Shown piece by piece: positions 15,601 through 25,150 of a stretch of 64,000 nucleotides of DNA (position 1 is the first letter of the stretch; every line of letters begins with the position of its first letter). The translations under genes were made by a program, and so were the position numbers. The DNA is from Odontesthes bonariensis (taxonomy: Eukaryota > Chordata > Actinopteri > Atheriniformes > Atherinopsidae). The notes beneath the pieces were generated by a model, which searched no databases, was not told the origin of the DNA, and saw only the letters and a list, made by a program, of their open reading frames with translations. The stretch is taken from contig NC_134524.1 in NCBI RefSeq assembly GCF_027942865.1, positions 8,109,536 through 8,173,535 of the forward strand, given 5' to 3'.

Positions 15601-18600
15601 CAAGCCGGCAACCCTGCAGACCCCGCACCAGAGAATGGCGGGGAGACTGCTGTCTCGTCTTCATGCACCGAGGTGTGTGGGAAAGACGCCTCAAGACGCT
15701 CCTGCTCAAAAATATGCCTTGTAAAGGTGTACCCAGCCACGCATCCAGATGCTGCAGTGCGCATGTATGCTATATTGGACGAGCAAAGCAACCGCTCCCT
15801 TGTACGTTCTGAGTTCTTCACTGTTTTCAATGTCCCAGGGCGACCCTCACCATACTCCCTGAAAACATGTGCCGGAACAATTGAGACCGAAGGCAGACAA
15901 GCACGAAATTTTGTGGTGGAACCAGTAGATGACAGCGTGGCACTCCCACTGCCCCCCCTGATCGAATGCAATGAGATACCAAACAATCGCACAGAGATCC
16001 CCACACCTGAGGTTGCCTCCAGCCACGACCACTTGAAACATCTGTCGAAACACATCCCGGATCTCGATCCACAGGCCCCCATCTTGCTGCTCTTAGGCCG
16101 CGACATCATCAGAGCTCATAAAGTACGACAACAGGTGAACGGCCCACACAACGCACCCTACGCCCAAAAGCTGGACCTGGGTTGGGTGATCGTAGGTGAT
16201 GTGTGCATAGGAGACCTGCACAAACCACCCCTTGTCCACACCTACTACACCAATGTGCTGAGGGACGGACGCCCCTCTCTCTTTCACCCATGCCCGAACA
16301 GCTACACGGTGAAGGAAAGATACTGCAACACCGAACCCCCCTCACACTCCACCTCACACAGGAGCAGCCTCACTAAGGCAATGCAGGACACTGATGAGTT
16401 TCAGTTAACCAAAGACGATGAGGCCGAGGCCCCTTCCATAGAGGATCTGCGGTTCCTGAGCACCATGGACCAGGGCGCCTACAAGGATGAAGGAAACAGC
16501 TGGGTGGCCCCCCTACCCTTCAGAGTCCAACGACCACAGCTGCCAGACAACCGTGATCAAGCACAGAAGCGACTCAACTCCCTCCAGAGCTCCTTCAAAA
16601 GAAAGCCTGAAATGAAAGAACAGTTTGTCTCATTCATGGAAAAAATAATTCAGAATGGACATGCCGAATTGGCCCCCCCATTGAAACCAGGCGAGGAGCA
16701 CTGGTACCTGCCATGCTTTGGGGTTTATCATCCAAAAAAGCCCTCTCAGATAAGAGTTGTGTTCGACTCCAGTGCACAGCACAAAGGACTGTCTCTGAAC
16801 CAAGTGCTCTTAACCGGACCAGACCTCAACAACAGCCTCATCGGCGTCCTCCTTCGCTTTAGGAAAGAACAAATTGCCTTCTCTGTGGACATACAACAGA
16901 TGTTCCACTGCTTCAAGGTCAAGCCTGAAGACCGCAACTTTCTCAGGTTCCTCTGGTTTGCAGATAACGACCCAGACAAAGAGATCGCAGAGTACCGCAT
17001 GAATGTCCACGTGTTTGGAAATAGCCCATCCCCAGCCGTGGCTATTTACTGTCTGAGACGCGCCGCCCAGGAAGGCCAGAGTGTGTACGGTGAAGATGCA
17101 CAACAGTTCGTAATCAGGGACTTTTATGTGGATGACGGGTTGAAATCCCTTCCTACAGCTGACCAAGTCATCAGTCTGCTCAAAAGAACGCAAAGAATGC
17201 TGGCTTGTTCCAACCTCAGGCTGCACAAGTTGGCTTCGAACAGCAAAGAGGTCATGGAGGCTTTCCCATGTGAAGATCGTGCCACAGATCTAAAGGACCT
17301 TGACCTGGCTGCCGATGATCTACCAGTGCAAAGAAGCCTCGGACTGCACTGGGACCTGGAGTCAGACTGTTTCACTTACCGTGTGGAGGATGAGAGAAAG
17401 CCATTCACTCGACGAGGAGTCCTCTCCACAGTGAATAGCCTGTACGATCCCCTTGGATTCGTCTCTCCAGTGACCATTCAAGGGAAAGCACTCCTTCGTG
17501 AACTTACCATCGACTCACCTGAGTGGGACGCCCCGCTACCTGCAGAAAAGGAAAAACTATGGGATAGCTGGAGAGTTTCACTCAGAGAACTGGAAAAATT
17601 AAGAATCCCTAGAGCCTACACTCGCATGTCCTTGTCCACAGCTGAACGAGTGGAGCTTTGCGTCTTTTCAGACGCATCAGAAAAGGCAGTTGCTGCAGTT
17701 GCCTATTTAAGAACCGTACAGGCAGATGGCCAATGTCAAGCAGGACTGATTTCAAGCAAGGTCAGACTCGCACCCCGACCAGACCACACCATACCCCGTT
17801 TGGAGCTATGCGGGGCCGTCATGGCAGTGAATCTGGCCGAAACCATCATGTCTGAAATCGACATCGCATTCGACGCAGTGACATTCTACACAGACAGCAG
17901 GATTGTGCTTGGGTACATCGCAAATGAGAAAAGAAGATTCTACGTGTACGTCAGCAACCGAGTCCAACGTATCAGACGAAGCAGCCTGCCACAACAGTGG
18001 AGGTATGTACACACACAACACAATCCTGCAGACATCGCAACACGGTCAATCCCAACAGACCGACTGAAAGACACAATGTGGTTCACAGGCCCAGCATTTC
18101 TGTGTCAGCCTAGCGACACGCTGCCTGCCGAGCAGATATTCGAACTCTCACACCCTGAACAAGATCCTGAAATCCGGCCACAAGCAACAACACTCTCCAC
18201 GACAGTGCTTGACAACCTTGGCTCGCAGCGTTGCAGCCGCTTCTCATGCTGGAATTCGCTTACAAGAGCCGTTGGCACTCTGATCCATATCATTCAGTGT
18301 TTCAAAAAAGGCAGCAATGATGGACAATGTCAGAAATGGCATCAATGTCGCACGCCCATGTCAGTGGACATTCTCAATCAGAGTGCAGCAGTCATCGTTA
18401 GAACTGTCCAACAGGAAGCCTTTGAGAGAGAACTACAGTGTGTCTCATCCACTGCAAACATTCCAAAGAGCAGCCCACTCTGGTCCCTGGACCCGTTCCT
18501 CGACGAAGAAGGCCTGCTGAGAGTGGGAGGACGCCTTGCAGCTGCTGACTTAGGATCCAATGAAAAGAGACCCCTGATCTTGCCTGGGCGCCACCATGTA

Positions 18601-21211
18601 GCAACCCTCATCGTGCGCCACTTTCACGAACAGACACAGCACCAAGGGCGTCACTTTACAGAGGGTGCAATCCGATCTGCCGGCTACTGGATACTCGGTG
18701 GCAAGAGATGTATCACCAAAACGATCTTCGAATGCATTGTCTGCCGCAAACTCAGAGGAAAGTGTCAAATGCAAAAGATGGCTGACTTGCCGCCAGACAG
18801 ACTCAGCGCTGAACCTCCCTTCACCAATGTTGGGATGGATGTGTTCGGGCCGTGGGCTGTCACGGCACGTCGGACGAGAGGAGGATGCGCCGAAAACAAG
18901 AGGTGGGCTGTCCTTTTCACTTGCTTATCTGTCAGAGCCATTCATATCGAGGTTATCGAGTCTATGGACTCCTCCAGCCTCATTAATGCATTCAGAAGGT
19001 TCCAGGCTATCCGAGGCCCAGTGAAACACTTACGCTCGGATAGGGGCACGAATTTCATTGGAGCCTCTAAGGAACTAGGAATCCCCTCTAACGCTGATGG
19101 GAAAACAGTAGAGAGATTCCTCTCTGACCAGGGCACCACATGGACCTTTAACCCCCCGCACTCCTCTCATATGGGAGGGGTTTGGGAAAGAATGATAGGC
19201 GTCACACGCCGCATCCTAGATTCTATGCTCATGCAGATGGGGTCTGCCAAACTCACACATGAGGTTCTCACGACCTTTTTGGCAGAGGTCACTGCCATTG
19301 TGAACAATCGCCCACTCGTGCCTGTGTCCACAGACCCTACAGACCCCTTCATCCTCACACCTGCATCACTGCTGACTCAGAAGGTAGGCCCTTGCCCACC
19401 TCCGCCTGGCGACTTCGACCACAAGGACTTATACAAGCAACAGTGGCGTAGAGTCCAAAGCCTGTCCAACACATTCTGGGACAGGTGGCGCAAGCAGTAC
19501 CTGGCTACGCTACAACCCCGCAGGAAGTGGCCATCCCACCAGCCAAATCTCAGAGAGGGAAGCGTAGTGCTGCTCAAGGACATTCAATGCAAGAGGAACG
19601 ACTGGCCTCTTAGCATCATCACAGCTGTGTACCCAAGCAAAGATGGCCGGGTACGCAAGGTCCAGCTGAGAGTCGCCAGAAAAGACGGTACCACACTGCT
19701 TCTCAGGCCTGTGAATGAACTGATCTTACTCATTCCTCCAGATAAGTGAACGATATCTTGTGTGGTTAGCGTAAAATGTTTTAATGTTTAAGGAGTGTGA
19801 TACTTGTTAAAAAAAAAAAAAAAAAGTCATTTGAATAAGTAACTTGTTAATGAGTTCTGATTAATTTGAAGAAAACAAAAAAAAAAAAAAAAAAAAAGAA
19901 AAGAAAGAGAAGGAATGGAATGTGTGAATCCCCCTTAGGTATTCAGGCGGGGAGTGTTCTGTTTCATGCATTGTTTATGCACTATTGGTGTTATTTTCTA
20001 TCGTGATAACTCAGGATAACTGTTATTTTTGGTCCTCTACCGCCATCTTCTGGCAAATTCAGGTAATTCCCTGTGCGACGAAAAGATGACTGACGTCATA
20101 ACCATGGGACACGTTCCTGCTCAACTGTTATGATCTAGCGAATGTTAACTCTGATCTCAAAGTTTCAAGTTGCCTTGAAGGCACCGTTATTTTACCTTCT
20201 TCACAAGCCATTAAATCGTCAAAAGGAAGGACTTGTCTGCGTGGTCTGTGGAGTGGAGTTAACTGACTGTTATACCTGGCAAGGCGTTGGGGAGAACAGT
20301 ACAGCCAGCATCCCTGCCATGTAGAAGAAGACTGTGTTTATGTAACCCTCCGTTCATCTAACGTCATCAGTAGCACTTTCTGAAAATCTGATATCAGAAG
20401 AATAATTTGATATAAATTAATTAAATTATATTATATTATTTAATAATATTCAATATTATATAATAATTTAATAATAACTAAACAATTATAATTATTAGTA
20501 TTATTATTATAATAATTAAATAATATTTAATTATATTATTTAATATAAATTGATTAAATCAGCATTGCTCAGCTCAAATTTAGTCATTAATTTGTCTATT
20601 AATCAATGTATTTCAGCCTGGGGTAGTTGGGTAGGACGGAGCATTTGATTATTTCTAAATTATTATGTGTTTTACTCTGTGGTTTATATCCACGGCCACC
20701 CTTTGGCTCTGATGCCAAGCTTCAATGCCTGGAAGTCTGAAAAAGAGAAAAGAGATTTTAAAAGATCTCCATGTTGTAACTACAAGAACCAGTTTCTACC
20801 AAAGCAGACACATATATGCTTTTATCTGACAGGAAAAATACATAACCGCACAGAGTGTTTTTATTCTGCATGTCAAGATGAGCAGTAGTTAAAGGATTCA
20901 CTTTAATTAATTTCGGACTATCCTGCAGGTGAACTGAATACAGATTTAATTAATTTAGCTGCCTTCATGGTATCTGATCCTCGGTGTGTCTGTTTTTTGT
21001 TGCAGATAATGTCGATGTGACGGTTGAACTATACTTTAAAGGAGAACTGCTGGATGAAGACCTCACTCTGTCTGATTATGAAATCAGACACAGGTCCAGA
21101 GTTGAAACGTGTCTAAAGATACGTGAACGGATTAGATTTGGTGCAGGACAGAAAAAATGGAGAAGTATGGAGGAGCTGGCTGATTTTAAGGACATTTGTA
21201 GCGTCCAGTAA
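12620..21211 (+). CDS. Ubl1: ubiquitin-like protein split by a retrotransposon, no C-terminal Gly-Gly
   Basis: Exon 1 (12620-12759) begins MVGVIIAVYREEEVTVRV and contains VAQLKRKI, matching the first strands and helix of ubiquitin. Its donor is CCAG/GTAGAA (phase 1). Exon 2 (21006-21211) continues in phase with VELYFKGELLDEDLTLSDYE, which aligns with the ubiquitin segment RLIFAGKQLEDGRTLSDYN. The frame then runs through a basic stretch to TAA at 21209-21211. The fold ends without a diglycine, so conjugation by the usual route is not expected from this isoform. The intron contains a complete BEL/Pao element (13367-20303). A third exon at 21302 is possible, and exon 2 is duplicated at 24666. 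With two exons the product is about 115 aa. Function is unknown; a Ubl adaptor is one option. Confidence 0.7.
13367..13715 (+). repeat. 5' LTR of the BEL/Pao element
   Basis: 349 bp, beginning TGTTCTGTTTCATGC and ending GAGAACAGTACA, repeated at 19955-20303. It is preceded by GCCAG. The leader 13716-13848 follows; the primer-binding site was not identified with confidence. Confidence 0.95.
13849..19749 (+). CDS. BEL/Pao Gag-Pol polyprotein, 1966 aa, uninterrupted
   Basis: One frame without stops. Domains in order: a charged, Ala/Glu-rich coiled-coil-like N-terminus (about 20-110); a Gag-like region (about 250-480); Cys/His knuckles (CYKCCQAIHLAKNC near 547 and a second pair); an aspartic protease motif LDEQSNRSLV near 641; reverse transcriptase with FYVDDG near 1092; an RNase H-like FSDASEKAV near 1272; an integrase zinc finger (H..H..C..C, about 1585-1635); integrase core residues (MDVFGPW near 1660, SDRGTNFIG near 1728, and a Glu in GGVWERM near 1775); and a Pao-type C-terminal domain near 1880. 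The element copies RNA into DNA and integrates it. An unbroken frame between matching LTRs suggests recent activity. No envelope-like frame is seen. Confidence 0.95.
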   Translation: MSENVSNSGSRKTRSNASCSSKKTSSSASKLAAANARAEAEAARTEASFAEKENELKLKQAELELENKRLEITLNKLSLDKRAAASAAKADVLEAAAQQELDQVFDIDVPTDDPSERTKDYVEGVIRTTVHIDSAPVSILDVQASEYARRTVASYHTVSPSKLPPQQNHAPLNTQPTQRIKSYSQTTQRGSTEQRVQWQPPVHTPTMVPDSEMAHQPLGNDIKHEPVGKPYLPLSANAHQQHNPANGQSNEDRGMSDFVRFMARRELISTGLVQFNDHPECFRAWRASFLNAIRDLNLSASEQLDLLVKWLGKDSADHARRIRTVYVNYPERGLGAVWDRLYEYYGAPEVIESSLLKRLEEFPKVQNKDGRKLRELGDLLMEIQAAKDDGELFGLSFLDTPRGVNPIVQKLPFHLQERWLTIGFNYKEQSRAPYPPFSLFADFVGQQARMRNDPGFMLAPLHNEYSSHNKPIRSDDQRAVAVLKTGVTATAPLTLSESPLRYSYTSREDPANHCLLHNKPHPLHKCRAFRDKPIEERKALLKNHGVCYKCCQAIHLAKNCNNDVNCTECGSNMHVAALHPGPAPQAGNPADPAPENGGETAVSSSCTEVCGKDASRRSCSKICLVKVYPATHPDAAVRMYAILDEQSNRSLVRSEFFTVFNVPGRPSPYSLKTCAGTIETEGRQARNFVVEPVDDSVALPLPPLIECNEIPNNRTEIPTPEVASSHDHLKHLSKHIPDLDPQAPILLLLGRDIIRAHKVRQQVNGPHNAPYAQKLDLGWVIVGDVCIGDLHKPPLVHTYYTNVLRDGRPSLFHPCPNSYTVKERYCNTEPPSHSTSHRSSLTKAMQDTDEFQLTKDDEAEAPSIEDLRFLSTMDQGAYKDEGNSWVAPLPFRVQRPQLPDNRDQAQKRLNSLQSSFKRKPEMKEQFVSFMEKIIQNGHAELAPPLKPGEEHWYLPCFGVYHPKKPSQIRVVFDSSAQHKGLSLNQVLLTGPDLNNSLIGVLLRFRKEQIAFSVDIQQMFHCFKVKPEDRNFLRFLWFADNDPDKEIAEYRMNVHVFGNSPSPAVAIYCLRRAAQEGQSVYGEDAQQFVIRDFYVDDGLKSLPTADQVISLLKRTQRMLACSNLRLHKLASNSKEVMEAFPCEDRATDLKDLDLAADDLPVQRSLGLHWDLESDCFTYRVEDERKPFTRRGVLSTVNSLYDPLGFVSPVTIQGKALLRELTIDSPEWDAPLPAEKEKLWDSWRVSLRELEKLRIPRAYTRMSLSTAERVELCVFSDASEKAVAAVAYLRTVQADGQCQAGLISSKVRLAPRPDHTIPRLELCGAVMAVNLAETIMSEIDIAFDAVTFYTDSRIVLGYIANEKRRFYVYVSNRVQRIRRSSLPQQWRYVHTQHNPADIATRSIPTDRLKDTMWFTGPAFLCQPSDTLPAEQIFELSHPEQDPEIRPQATTLSTTVLDNLGSQRCSRFSCWNSLTRAVGTLIHIIQCFKKGSNDGQCQKWHQCRTPMSVDILNQSAAVIVRTVQQEAFERELQCVSSTANIPKSSPLWSLDPFLDEEGLLRVGGRLAAADLGSNEKRPLILPGRHHVATLIVRHFHEQTQHQGRHFTEGAIRSAGYWILGGKRCITKTIFECIVCRKLRGKCQMQKMADLPPDRLSAEPPFTNVGMDVFGPWAVTARRTRGGCAENKRWAVLFTCLSVRAIHIEVIESMDSSSLINAFRRFQAIRGPVKHLRSDRGTNFIGASKELGIPSNADGKTVERFLSDQGTTWTFNPPHSSHMGGVWERMIGVTRRILDSMLMQMGSAKLTHEVLTTFLAEVTAIVNNRPLVPVSTDPTDPFILTPASLLTQKVGPCPPPPGDFDHKDLYKQQWRRVQSLSNTFWDRWRKQYLATLQPRRKWPSHQPNLREGSVVLLKDIQCKRNDWPLSIITAVYPSKDGRVRKVQLRVARKDGTTLLLRPVNELILLIPPDK
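19955..20303 (+). repeat. 3' LTR of the BEL/Pao element
   Basis: 349 bp matching 13367-13715. It is preceded by a purine-rich GGCGGGGAG polypurine-tract candidate (19947-19954) and by two poly-A stretches near 19810 and 19877. It is followed by the GCCAG target duplicate. Confidence 0.95.
20395..20560. repeat. AT-rich low-complexity tract
   Basis: Simple ATTATT / TAATAAT sequence in the Ubl1 intron, between the retrotransposon and exon 2. No coding signal. Confidence 0.85.
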
Positions 21212-24200
21212 AACTGTTGCTGATGAGCAGCCTCCAGGCTTTAATGGCAGAATGTCCCAGCATGCAGCAGAGAGCTTCACTTTAATCTGACCTTTTTCTA
21301 GCTGCGCGACAGAGAAGACTCGGACATGTGCTACCCCGATAACTGCTGGAAAGCAACTCGCTGCCTGTGCATCAAAGACTTTTTTAGTGCATCCTCCAAC
21401 ACGGACACGTTCAAGATGCCAACCGACACGAGGAAGCGACCATCTCACCGATCACAAAGTCGACTCAAACTGCTCAGTTGGCTGGTTTAGTTAAGATAAA
21501 ACACTCCTCTGGCCTTAATGTTTGACTAGAACATGGAAGTCCTGGAACACCACCAGACTCGGAGAGGCTCTATTATTAGGTTCGGGTTCTGTTTACACTG
21601 AAATGTCAATTTTGAGACCTATCCCGTTTAGCCGATGGACCGGATTACGTTAGTGTGAACATAATGACTCGGTACTGCATGTGCATAAATGTCACCACAG
21701 AGAGAATTTGCCTGATTGTAGCTTCTCCTCTTCTTCAGGTTTTGATAGGATGCCCATATTCATTCATGAACAGATGTGTATCAGCATATCCAGTCTGTGT
21801 TTAAATATAAAATCAAGCAACTTTAAGTAAAAGATGAAATGCGAAGGTCTGCCTTTTACCAAACTCTTAATGCTCCTTTTTTCTGTGCATTCTCTGTCAG
21901 ATTTTATTAACAGAGCTCCTAAAAAATGCTGATTGATACTATATTGTGTGAAGGAGGAGTTTAACTTCACAGCTCAGTCTGCCTTTTGTTTAGTACCTAC
22001 AGGTTTTTATGCTGAATATTAACTGTGCCTTAGTGTTGCCTTTTTATCACTATCAGTGCTATCGTAGTGCTATGTATCATCTTTTCTTTAATACGATAGA
22101 TTCGAGACATAATGATTGTACACAAAAAAGCGCTTAATTGAAACACAGCAGAGGGGATTGAGGAAATATTTCGATTTATCGATGATAGTCACAGATAAAT
22201 AGATAGATGAAGGGAAATAATAAATGCAGAATAGCTATGCTGCATATTAGGTTTTGTCATAGCAAAGAGGAAAAGTAAGAAAGAAAGGAAAGTATAAAAG
22301 CTTTGTATTATTATTAGAGATGCACAGATATAACTGCCTTATATCAGTAATCAGCCTAGCTGCATAAATGATAACATACACTGAGGGCAGTGAAACAGAC
22401 ATCTGCACGCTCAGCTAATGTCCAACAGGTGTCAGTCTAATTCCAAAGCAGGCTCTTTATTTCTAACGATAACATTTAGGTGAATTGGTGTCTCTAAATT
22501 ATATACGAGTACTTTGATCACATCTGGATATTTGTCCCTTTTTTCTCTGTTACTTGTTCTGACCAACAGGTAAAGATTTTGACAGAAAAGGCCTTAATTA
22601 CACCACCTGTGTAATTAAAAGTGAGATTTATCATCTCTTTGCAGGAACTGAACAGCAATGGATCAAAATAAATGAAAATTCTACATATTATCGTTTAGTT
22701 TTTTGTGGGTTTTTTTTACTCCTTGTTCCTTATTTCCTGATTTTGGCTTTAAAAAAATTGATTTATATCATGGGAAGATATTGCTTGGCATGGCTTTTTG
22801 TGTGAGTTCTTTCCAGGTGCTCCTGTATTAGGGTAACTGATGACTTATATAGGCTCTGGGTGTGTTTCAGAGAGACGGTGTTAAACCACATCCTGTGTTT
22901 ATTCTAACAGCAAGCCTTCTTAGTAGAAGAGTCCAGGTGCTGGAATGACCTTCCTTTCACCAGCTGAAAACATTTAGTGCATCAATGATTGTTCAGCATA
23001 GATAATCTCTGACTACGTTTAGCTTTTCTCCACAGAGGGACACAAAAGAAAAGTAGAAGAAGAGCACGTTAGTGTTGTTTGTCTTGCACTTGTTTGGCGT
23101 TAAAATCTCTTCTCTGACATCTATGATGTGTACTGCAATGTGCTGAGAGAGGGAACAACTGTGGTGGCACCACACCTCTCTGCCTTTCAACTGAAATCTA
23201 GTGTTTTCTTTACTGGATGTGCCTGAGACTGTACAGATACTGCGGTTTAGTGTCGTTAACGATCCATCAGAAGTGACTCATTTTGAAACTCACATCCAAC
23301 TTGTTTGAGGGCCGAGACTCAGAAAGAATTTTTGCTGGTTGAGGCGGTGGATTATGGACTCTGATTCCGATCAGAGAATCAAGGCACTCGGACAGAGAGC
23401 TCTGATGTGTCTGCTTTAATGAATGTTGTTGGACTATTTCCTCAAGAACGCACACAAAGTATGAGAAACACCCAGAAAGTCCGTGCAGCTGTGTGTGCTG
23501 TATCCTGACTCGTTCAGCCGCGTTACTGCCTTCCACCAGTAGGGGGCGTTTCATCCACTGGCTTTCTCACACAACTGAAATTTAGTGTTTTCTGCAGCAC
23601 AGTCCATCAGAAGTGACTTATTTCGAAACAGAAACCAACATCCAACTGAAATGTAAAGCAGGTGATTTCTTGTAAATGTGTAAAACTGAAAATGAAGCTT
23701 TGACTGTAAGGCCTTGTGAGATATCAGTCAGTGATGCAGGCAGCTCGAACAAAGGTTTGTTGGTAAAGCTGTTTTTTTAAATGGTGTCTTATATAAGAGG
23801 GGGGGGACTCTTTGCCCAAGAATACGTAACGTATAGGCATAAAGAAAGGCTTTATCTTTTTTATTCTATATCACAAGAAATCAAATGACAAACCAGAGGG
23901 ATGTGGGTCGAAGCCACAGCTTCTCCTACCCCTGATCCAAATACAAACACTACATCCGGGGCTCCTTTGACCTCTGTTTTAAATACAGAATCACCACAAA
24001 AGAAGAAAAAAAAAAGGACAAATTCATGTCAAATCCAGCTGCAGGTGAACTCTTTGTACCTAGTGCATCTTCACATTAAGCATTCATCAGAAAACAGAAT
24101 AATTGTGTGATTTCTGTGCATTTTTTGGACCGTTTCAGTGTCCTGAATATTTCAATTTAATGATAAATAAATAAGTTTGACTATTTGGCCCTACAAATAA

Positions 24201-24428
24201 GACCGTTTCACAGCACAAGTCATTGGCCTTCATGATAGGAGGCTTATTCTTCTGCTATGATGAGTGACAACAAGAGCAAACCAAAGCAAGTTGCATTTAA
24301 GACTTTATTTAAAATTTCAACTTGTTACATGTTAGAATCAAGATTAAAATCTTACAAATGAAGCAAAGAGAAAATGACAAAAGAATGATTTAATCACGAC
24401 GACATGCTCAACAAAAACATCTGACAAA
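20763..24428. repeat. Tandem duplication, unit 1 (carries Ubl1 exon 2)
   Basis: Starts at GATCTCCATGTTGTAAC and ends near AACATCTGACAA. The next 4.1 kb repeats it closely. Unit 1 is about 3.67 kb. It contains Ubl1 exon 2 (21006-21211), a candidate third exon, and about 2.9 kb with no recognised gene. Confidence 0.9.
21302..21490 (+). other. Candidate third exon of Ubl1 (unit 1)
   Basis: A strong acceptor (CTGACCTTTTTCTAG) precedes 189 bases open to TAG in one frame (LRDREDSDMCYPDNCWKATR...). A second frame, which would join exon 2 through CCA/GTAAAA at 21209, is open about as far. An intron of about 90 bp would fit the cluster. The frame cannot be settled by eye. The copy at 24962-25150 differs at two positions. 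Confidence 0.35.
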
Positions 24429-24665
24429 AAGATCTCCATGTTGTAACTACAAGATCCAGTTTCTACCAAAGCAGACACACATATGCTTTTATCTAACAGG
24501 AAAAATACATAAGAGTGTTTTTATTCTGCATGTCAAGATGAGCAGTAGTTAAAGGATTCACTTTAATTAATTTCGGACTATCCTGCAGGTGAACTGAATA
24601 CAGATTTAATTAATTTAGCTGCCTTCATGGTATCTGATCCTCGGTGTGTCTGTTTTTCGTTGCAG

Positions 24666-24871
24666 ATAATGTCGATGTGACGGTTGAACTATACTTTAAA
24701 GGAGAACTGCTGGATGAAGACCTCACTCTGTCTGATTATGAAATCAGACACAGGTCCAGAGTTGAAACGTGTCTAAAGATACGTGAACGGATTAGATTTG
24801 GTGCAGGACAGAAAAAATGGAGAAGTATGGAGGAGCTGGCTGATTTTAAGGACATTTGTAGCGTCCAGTAA
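24666..24871 (+). pseudogene. Duplicate of Ubl1 exon 2 without its own exon 1
   Basis: It reads the same as 21006-21211, with acceptor TCGTTGCAG, the same frame and the same stop. No Ubl first exon occurs between the two copies. It can only be used as an alternative last exon of Ubl1 or is a partial gene copy. Intact sequence and splice signals argue that the duplication is young. Confidence 0.65.
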
Positions 24872-24961
24872 AACTGTTGCTGATGAGCAGCCTCCAGGCT
24901 TTAATGGCAGAATGTCCCAGCATGCAGCAGAGAGCTTCACTTTAATCTGACCTTTTTCTAG

Positions 24962-25150
24962 CTGCGCGACAGAGAAGACTCGGACATGTGCTACCCTGAT
25001 AACTGCTGGAAAGCAACTCGCTGCCTGTGCATCAAAGACTTTTTTAGTGCATCCTCCAACACGGACACGTTCAAGATGCCAACCGACACGAGGAAGCGAC
25101 CATCTCACCGATCACAAAGTCGACTCAAACTGCTCAGTTGGCAGGTTTAG
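24962..25150 (+). other. Candidate third exon copy (unit 2)
   Basis: Copy of 21302-21490 with the same TTTTTCTAG acceptor and both frames still open. One of the two changes is silent in the first frame (TAC CCC to TAC CCT) and replaces Pro by Leu in the other. Confidence 0.3.

Larger units (their letters stand above)
13362..20308 (+). mobile_element. Complete BEL/Pao LTR retrotransposon with target-site duplication
   Basis: Two 349-bp LTRs (13367-13715 and 19955-20303), each running TG...CA, flank an internal region with one long reading frame. Five-base GCCAG copies at 13362-13366 and 20304-20308 are the target-site duplication. The LTRs look identical by eye, so the insertion is recent. 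The element lies in sense orientation in the Ubl1 intron. Confidence 0.95.

Noticed and set aside
21113-21448. 111-codon minus-strand frame opposite Ubl1 exon 2 and the candidate third exon
   Set aside because: No recognisable domain, and it overlaps a supported plus-strand Ubl exon; preserved in the second unit only because the duplication is recent.
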